A model generated the notes under the pieces. It ran no database searches, was not told the DNA's origin, and was given only the letters and a program-made list of their open reading frames with translations. Of a stretch of 64,000 bases of DNA, positions 58,006-64,000 are shown in pieces; position 1 is the first letter of the stretch; the number at the start of each line of letters is the position of its first letter. The DNA comes from Progne subis subis (taxonomy: Eukaryota; Chordata; Aves; Passeriformes; Hirundinidae): contig JAKJHU010000033.1 of the NCBI GenBank assembly GCA_022316685.1, positions 4,764,321 to 4,828,320 of the forward strand, read 5' to 3'. A program made the position numbers and the translations under genes.

Positions 58006-59760
58006 AAGAGCAGCTGATTACCAAATTCATTTTATTAGTAAACTTCAGTCTTCCAAACCGAGCAGTGCTAAACCTAAACTGCTAAGTAGCTTTGCCCTGA
58101 ATGTAAACTTGATCAGCAGACCTGGATTTAGGTTCTGCTTTTTATTTTATTTTTTTTTAAATCCAGACTCAATTGATAAAGGCCCAAAGGAAGGGTGGGG
58201 AGGTGGGTGACATGCTGCACTACACACAGGTTTGTGCTCCCACAGGTTTAATATGCCCAGTGACTGGAATTGCCCATCAGTAGAGTCCTAAGGACAGTTC
58301 CTGCCTTTCTGGCTGTAGCACAATCTCTTTGGACTCTCAGTACATGAAACCAAGGTCAGGAGTTTGAAGGGCAACTAAGGTTTAAAGTAGAAAAGAGGGC
58401 TAGGGAGTCAGCATTTCTGATATGTAGGTGATATTCATCTGGCAGCTTGGGCGTGCTAAAAAGCCTCTGAGGTACCATTTCTTATCCAGATGTTCAGCAG
58501 GCAAAGCATGCCTTTTATCACTAGGGAACACACCAGCATTGCTGATTAACACTGCCACTGGAAAGTACAAAACTCTAAAACAGATTCAGGTAACCTAACT
58601 GATCAGTCTGGGCTCAGAGACCCAAATTCTGACTTCAGGTCCTGGCTGAACTTACTACGAGTTTGTAAAATACCTACAACTTCATTGGAATTGTAGCTAA
58701 AGGGTAACTGGAACTCATTGCATCAGGACTCCTGGTATTCTTCTTGTACAGGGGTTTAGCTGATAGAAAACATATTATCTACTGATGGGGTTCCTTTCAT
58801 TCTGTATGAAGGACTTTGAAAGAGTGCTGTTATTCATCTTGCAAAGTGTGAGTAGGTGTGTCCTGCACAGATATTTAGACATTAGCAAATACAAGTTGCT
58901 GAGATCTGAGATGATTCAGACCAAAAGCAGTCCTTTCTCTTGCTAATTTAATCTTAAAACACACCAGAACATTTTGGAGATAAACGTCCTTGTTTCTAAG
59001 GAAGAAAGCTCAGAAAATCTGCATTGTAAAATTTTGCTTCCCTGCCCTTGACAGAAGATAAGTCAGGGAATGCAAGCAGCAGAATTGTTTCTGTATTTCC
59101 CAGCTAGACTTCCATTGCACTTTGACTTCCAGGTCACCACTTCCTAGTCAAAACAACCTTCACAGGTTTGATTTGTGCTGGTTTTTTTTGGCTGACCACA
59201 CTGTCACTCTCTGAAATATTTGTCTAGCATGGCCAGTAAAAGCAGCCGACAATGAATATACCGTTTGTCTTGCAGACATTTATGTAGATATATCAAACAT
59301 GTAATTTATCAATACCCTTCCTATTTCAGCAAAACCATTTCCTATTGAACACTTAAAATACTGAGGAATTTTCTTACTTCCACAATTCACATAATTGAAC
59401 CTTAGGCATTTTTTGGTTATATCTGGAGAGATAGATTTGGGAAATTTTATACTTGATTTTCTCCAGGCAGATTTTTTTACTTAAGGATGGAAAGAATCTG
59501 TTCCTTGTCTGATTTCATCAGGCTTCAACTTTTTGTGGAGGTGGATGCAGCATAGATTATTTATGGGGACAGGTGACTTAAGATCTCTTATAAGAGGCTT
59601 AAAACATTGCATAAGTGTGCTACACTATTGTACCAGCACTCTCCAGGGGCAAACTGCTGAAATGATTTGCAGTATTGTTTAACAAGCTACTTAAGTAACC
59701 ATGCCTCATAGGTAATTAAAGCTTCTATCTCAAATCTACTAAACCTCCTGTCTGTTTCAG
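58003..59760. other. ACSL5 upstream region or first intron
   Basis: The segment ends in a good splice acceptor (CTCCTGTCTGTTTCAG, ending at 59,760). Some or all of it is therefore intron after a non-coding leader exon that I could not place. No coding content was recognised. Confidence 0.55.
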
Positions 59761-59946
59761 GTTCAACTCTGGCTCCACTGATCCAGCACAATGATCTGGA
59801 TACTTCAAGTATTGTTCTCACCGCTCCCAACACCAGCATTGATCAGTCTCATTGCATTTGGAGCTGTCGTCTTCCTGTGGGTGATAAGCAGGCCAAAACC
59901 CCTTTTACCTCCTGTTGACTTGAACAAGCAGTCAGTAGGAATTGAG
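59761..59946 (+). CDS. ACSL5: ACSL5 exon with start codon: membrane anchor
   Basis: Thirty bases of 5' UTR precede the ATG at 59,791. Coding residues 1-52 end SVGIE at a phase-0 donor GAG|GTAATG. The hydrophobic stretch ALISLIAFGAVVFLWVI is the anchor. Confidence 0.95.
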
Positions 59947-62900
59947 GTAATGCTTTCTCTGCTTGTGGGCATGGTCTGTTTTGGAGCTTCATCTGAATAC
60001 TGATCCATTCTTACCTTAGGTGTCAGTGGAAACTCTCCTGTCCGATGTGCACAGCCTTCTCTCCCAGGTGTACAACTCAAGAGCATGGGGGGAAGAAGGG
60101 AAGCCTTAAGATGCTAAGATGAGAAACAGCAGCACCTTCCAGCTGGGGTTAGCTGGGATTTTTACCAGATAGCTTTGGCTGTCACTGACTTTTTCCTGTA
60201 TTCTCAATGCAATGCATCAGGTTTGAAACTGGTGCTAGACTTCATGTAATAAGGAAAGTGGTAGCACTCAGTCAAGGCCTCTCAATAACCTGTAACTGAA
60301 TGTTAATGTGGGCCATCTAGAAAATTCTTCTGCATGTGATTGAGCAGATCAAAATCAGGAAGGGAAAAAGACTACCCTAACAATGCAATGCTATTGAAAT
60401 GCTTTAAAGGGGATTGATGAGAGAATGACTGAGGAACAAAAGATATTTCATCTGTTCTGCACTGTTTCATAACCATGCTCTGTTCCTAGGGTGGAGCCAG
60501 AAGAGGTGCAATCTTGACAGATAACAAACTGCTCTCTTATTACTTTGAAGATGCTAAAACCCTGTATGAAGTTTTCCAGAGAGGAGTGAGTATTTCTGGT
60601 AAGCTTTGCATCTGGTAGTTAGTACTTGTCTATCACAAGTAGACAAAATTTTTCCAAGATCCTTTTCCTTGTGTCTTGGCTGTGGTAATATTGCAGGCCA
60701 GCAAAAGCTCTTCTAGCCTTCTGTGGGGTGGAGAGACAAGTGACCATATTTCTCCCTGTCAAAATGTAGCATTAGTCTAATTTGGCAGACCTGGCAGGAA
60801 CAAACATCAGAAGCTGAAGATGGCAGAGCTCAGTCAAGAGGCAGCAGATATGAAACATCAGAGGAATTGGGGGGGAAACACCTCTCCTTTGTTTTATGAT
60901 GTGAATTTTCCTGTGAAATTACTGCCTGTTTACAACAGATATGAACTTGTACATGTGACTTCACAAGTCCTATGCATGGAAATTTGTGATGGCTTGCAAG
61001 CTATTTCAACCTCACTTGGGTTGTGCAATGGAAAAAATATCACCAGATATTAGAAGCATTTTCAATGCACAGCTTTGAAACTGGTACTAGACTTCATGTA
61101 ATAAGGCAGGTGGTAGCACTCAGTCAAGCTTGCAAGGATAAAGCTGTCTTACAATCGTGGTTTGGGCAAAGTGCTTAACTATGGACACTGACCTGCTCTC
61201 CATCGAATGAATGTCTGAAAGAAAACATTTCCCTCTTCAAGTGTTTCTATTGTAGTGTTATGCAACTTCAGTACTGAGCTTTGAAATTACTTTTCTGAAC
61301 TCTTTGATTAGGAAATGGTGACTGCCTAGGCTACAGGAAACCCAAACAACCTTATCAGTGGCTGACATATAAACAGGTGAGTATTGTAAATGACAGATGA
61401 ATTAATTTGGGATACCGCCTTGTAACACTAAAGTGGGGGAATAACTATTTTGCAGGTTTCAGACAGAACTAAATACCTGGGATCTGGACTTCTGCAAAAA
61501 GGATGCCAACCATCATCAGACCAGTTTATTGGTATTTTTGCTCAGAATAGGCCAGAGGTAAGCAACAAATTGTGTGTTCTTTCCTACACTATTCTGATAC
61601 CTTGGGGTGAGAGGAGAGTCTATATTTCAACAGCTTCAGGCCACATGAGGAACAATCACAGCATTTTCCTTCCCAATTCCCTTTTTACTGACTGAGCGTA
61701 AACCATTCCAAGCATGTAGTGCCATGACCTCTCACAACTCTTACTCTCATGGATGTGGTCCTTCCATAGCCCCCACTGCCATGTGCATGGGCTAACCAAA
61801 CTGTATGAAGTCTGTAGGCAATCCTGTCTTGAGGGCTCCTAGTTTTCCTTAGTTGTGCTGTTTTCTCTTTTCAGTGGATCATTTCAGAGTATGCCTGCTA
61901 CACCTACTCAATGGTTGCTGTTCCGCTCTATGACACTCTGGGACCAGAGGCCATTGTATATATTGTTAACAGAGGTAAATATTGACTTCCACTCTTTCAT
62001 AAGGATGTTTCTAGGAAACTTTGTTTTAGGAGGGCTAAGTTCAAGGAAATTTGCAAAAGCCAGAGTAGCTTTAACATTATGGCTCTAATACACACCTAAT
62101 TTCTTAGTGAAGCTGCTTTGCAGGGCACATGGTTCAATGCCTAGAAGAATCCAGTGGGCTTCCTGTGTTCCTAGTGTCTTGGTTGCAAGACCACTGAAGG
62201 ATCTGCTAGATCCTGTGGATCATTCTGCAATCAGAGTGCTCAACTATTTACTATTTGAGACTTTGCAATCTTGAACTCCCACACTGCTAATCAGACAATG
62301 CAGACAGACTTGCAGGTAAATTAAGACTAGATGTGTGTGTCTGATTTAAAGCTGTAGGATTAAAAGAGTGGAGGAGGAAAAGGTAAAGATATTCCTAAAT
62401 CTGTTTAATCTATCTGGTTGTTGCATGTTCTAAAGAAACAACATCTAGTAGGCCATCATGGAAGAAACTGGCAAGGAAGTTAAATAAATCTTCAGACTTT
62501 CTTCCCCCAGTCTTAGGAGAGATATGAGGGAAATAAATATCCATTATTGTTACATTGATCTGGGATCCATCCCATAAACTGAATTTGCCAAGCAAAATCA
62601 CTTCAACAGTTATCAACTTCCAAGACCTTGGAAACAGGTCTTGTCTTGGGATTACAGAGCCGTGATTTACCAGTCCAACTGGGAACTGGCAGACTCAGGC
62701 AAATCCACTTCCTCTGCTGACTTAAAGGAAAAAGCTTTTGTAACTGCATCTACAGGGAAGCTGAAGTATTGACTCAAGAATTTTAGCTACCCCTTTCAAT
62801 TGGGTCTTAATTTCTTTAGATTTAAGGAAGATGGCTAAACCTAAATAATATCACAGCAATACCAGAAGTTTCAATGCCCATCTTGACTGTGAGCAAAGAT

Positions 62901-64000
62901 ATTCCTCTGCAGCTCCTCAGCATTTGCCCTCTCTTTATATTGCCAGACTATCAGGTTTGCCCAATCAGTTGAGTGTGGGAGGAGGAACCTTCTTAGCACT
63001 GTAAGACAGCCACTGAATCCATATGAACAAATGCAAATGGCACAAAACCACTGTTATATTCTAAAAGTATGTGCTGCTGAGCTCTCACTGGCCTCATGTT
63101 TACTAAATAGATTTCTGATAATTTCCTTTCTCTAGCTGATATAAGTGTGGTGATTTGTGACACACCAGCAAAGGCAGAGATCTTGCTTAAGAACTGTGAG
63201 GACAAAAAGACCCCGTGTCTGAAGACTATTGTTCTCATGGATCTCTTTGATAAAGAACTCAAGGACAGAGGAGCTAAAGTGGGAATTGAAATTTTGTCAC
63301 TGCAGGAGGTTGAGGTAGGTGGCTAAAGGCTTCTGGAATACCCTGGCAGCTAAACATCTTGATCTATCACAGTAATGACATTTTAATGTAAGTTAATTAC
63401 TCAGTTGTCATGCCTGTACCTGACATCTTGATGAGCAGTCATTTTGAAACTTGGTATCTTTAGCAAAGCAGATTTGCAGAGTTCAAACCATTGACGAAAG
63501 TTGTGCCCAAGGGTTGTGAACAGCCAAGACTTGCTTAGCTTAATTCATGACACTGCTGTAATAGGATCCATCAGGCTTCTAAGCTGGCAGTTGAGTCTAA
63601 ATGGAACTATAAGTGCAAATTACTGGCACCTTAGACATCCCAATACTAGGCTTAAGCTTGCATAAGTGTAAAGAGATGTAGGAAACATCTCCACTCAGGA
63701 CTTCCAAATTCTTTAAATAGTTCTAATCACTTTCTGCACATTCAAATGTGTCCTCTGCACACTTGCAGCAGAGTTTTTCAGAGCTATGTGTATTGGATTC
63801 AGAAAGAGGCTTCTGTTTGAATGAGATGGAGTTACCGAGGCAAAGTAGTAAAACAGGTGTTGCATTTGAAATGCAATTACCTATTCATCTGTTGTGCACA
63901 TTTGTTAAATTGTGTTTTTTCTCTAACACAGGAGCTGGGAAGAAACAACATCAGAGAACCAGTTGTAAGTATCTCTATGAAACAGCTATAGACCTGTAAA
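59761..64000 (+). CDS. ACSL5: Long-chain acyl-CoA synthetase 5, 5' part (runs off the window)
   Basis: ACSL5 converts long-chain fatty acids to acyl-CoA using ATP at the mitochondrial outer membrane and ER, feeding lipid synthesis and oxidation. Coding segments are 59791-59946, 60490-60598, 61312-61376, 61456-61557, 61875-61974, 63136-63314 and 63932-63964. They total 744 nt (248 codons), all in frame with GT-AG borders. Human ACSL5 has 683 residues, so about 36% is here. The N-terminus begins MIWILQVLFSPLPTPALI, and a membrane anchor spans about 14-33. Family landmarks seen are SVGIEGGAR, YEVFQRG, LGYRKP, FIGIFAQNRPEW, CYTYSMVAVPLYDTLGPEAI and VICDTP. The ATP-binding and catalytic motifs lie beyond the right edge. 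The ATG has A at -3. Assigned to ACSL5 rather than ACSL1 or ACSL6 by the N-terminal wording and by synteny with TECTB. Confidence 0.96.
59947..60489 (+). other. ACSL5: ACSL5 intron after the first coding exon
   Basis: This 543-bp intron contains one copy (60,222-60,276) of a 55-bp sequence that recurs in the next intron. The acceptor is TGTTCCTAG. Confidence 0.9.
60222..60276 (+). repeat. Copy 1 of a 55-bp direct repeat flanking an ACSL5 exon
   Basis: Matches 61,074-61,128 with 3 differences in 55 bp. It begins TTTGAAACTGGTGCTAGACT. A weaker similarity (TCAATGCA) extends to the left of both copies. Confidence 0.93.
60490..60598 (+). CDS. ACSL5: ACSL5 second coding exon
   Basis: The exon encodes GGARRGAILTDNKLLSYYFE, then DAKTLYEVFQRGVSIS plus one base (residues 53-88). 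The acceptor is TTCCTAG and the donor TG|GTAAGC. Confidence 0.95.
60599..61311 (+). other. ACSL5: ACSL5 intron after the second coding exon
   Basis: This 713-bp intron carries copy 2 of the 55-bp repeat at 61,074-61,128. No other feature was recognised. Confidence 0.9.
61074..61128 (+). repeat. Copy 2 of the 55-bp direct repeat
   Basis: Near-identical to 60,222-60,276, in the same orientation, 852 bp away, with the second coding exon of ACSL5 between them. Confidence 0.93.
61312..61376 (+). CDS. ACSL5: ACSL5 third coding exon
   Basis: The exon completes a Gly codon and encodes NGDCLGYRKPKQPYQWLTYK then Q, up to residue 110. The LGYRKP motif is shared across the ACSL family. The donor is CAG|GTGAGT. 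Confidence 0.95.
61456..61557 (+). CDS. ACSL5: ACSL5 fourth coding exon
   Basis: The exon encodes 34 residues (111-144), from VSDRTKYLGSGLLQKG to FIGIFAQNRPE. The intron before it is only 79 bp. It begins and ends in phase 0. Confidence 0.95.
61875..61974 (+). CDS. ACSL5: ACSL5 fifth coding exon
   Basis: The exon encodes WIISEYACYTYSMVAVPLYD then TLGPEAIVYIVNR plus one base. This is the conserved VPLYDTLG segment of the adenylate-forming domain. Confidence 0.95.
61975..63135 (+). other. ACSL5: ACSL5 intron, 1.16 kb
   Basis: The longest ACSL5 intron in the window. No repeat or nested gene was recognised. Confidence 0.88.
63136..63314 (+). CDS. ACSL5: ACSL5 sixth coding exon
   Basis: The exon completes the Ala codon split from the previous exon and encodes DISVVICDTPAKAEILLKN through KVGIEILSLQEVE (up to residue 237). 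It matches the family's DTP and ILMD/VLMD strands. The donor is GAG|GTAGGT. Confidence 0.95.
63315..63931 (+). other. ACSL5: ACSL5 intron
   Basis: This 617-bp intron has no recognised feature. It ends with the acceptor TTTTCTCTAACACAG. Confidence 0.88.
63932..63964 (+). CDS. ACSL5: ACSL5 seventh coding exon (33 bp)
   Basis: The exon encodes ELGRNNIREPV (residues 238-248), aligning with the ENLGKEHFRKPV region of mammalian ACSL5. The donor GTAAGT follows. The gene continues beyond the window. Confidence 0.93.

Overview
The window looks like vertebrate nuclear DNA, most likely from a bird. The two recognisable genes are tectorin beta (TECTB) and long-chain acyl-CoA synthetase 5 (ACSL5). They are split into small exons with GT-AG introns, and both point to the right. 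Decayed CR1 LINE fragments, few other interspersed repeats and short introns fit an avian genome. CR1 also occurs in turtles and crocodilians, so bird is an inference and no species is claimed. The gene order matches the known vertebrate block GPAM - TECTB - (GUCY2G) - ACSL5.

Layout. Positions 1-17,860 are non-coding DNA upstream of TECTB, with simple repeats and one CR1 fragment. A TATA box near 17,866 and a probable non-coding leader exon precede TECTB. All ten coding exons of TECTB lie between 18,901 and 26,816 and join in frame to 329 residues, the length of the human protein; a poly(A) signal sits at 26,951. From 27 kb to 59.7 kb no gene can be recognised. That gap holds a 43-bp minisatellite of about 53.5 units (28,029-30,330), a small CpG island abutting it (30,325-30,500), two CR1 fragments, several homopolymer tracts, a perfect 12-bp inverted repeat at 50,341-50,374, a long TTCC microsatellite (56,654-56,872) and an (AT)n tract. 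ACSL5 begins at 59,761 and runs off the right edge. Seven coding exons (248 codons of roughly 680) are present, covering the membrane anchor and the first part of the adenylating domain.

The genes do not form a pathway. TECTB encodes a GPI-anchored ZP-domain glycoprotein of the inner-ear tectorial membrane. ACSL5 is a membrane-bound enzyme that activates fatty acids. They are neighbours through conserved synteny.

Most worth a second look: the minisatellite, which is open in all three minus-strand frames for more than 800 codons and joins a CpG-island exon-like sequence with a well-placed ATG; a five-unit higher-order repeat inside it; a sharp GC3 jump confined to TECTB exon 7; an exact 42-bp duplication 1.47 kb apart; a 55-bp direct repeat flanking ACSL5 exon 3; and the apparent absence of GUCY2G.
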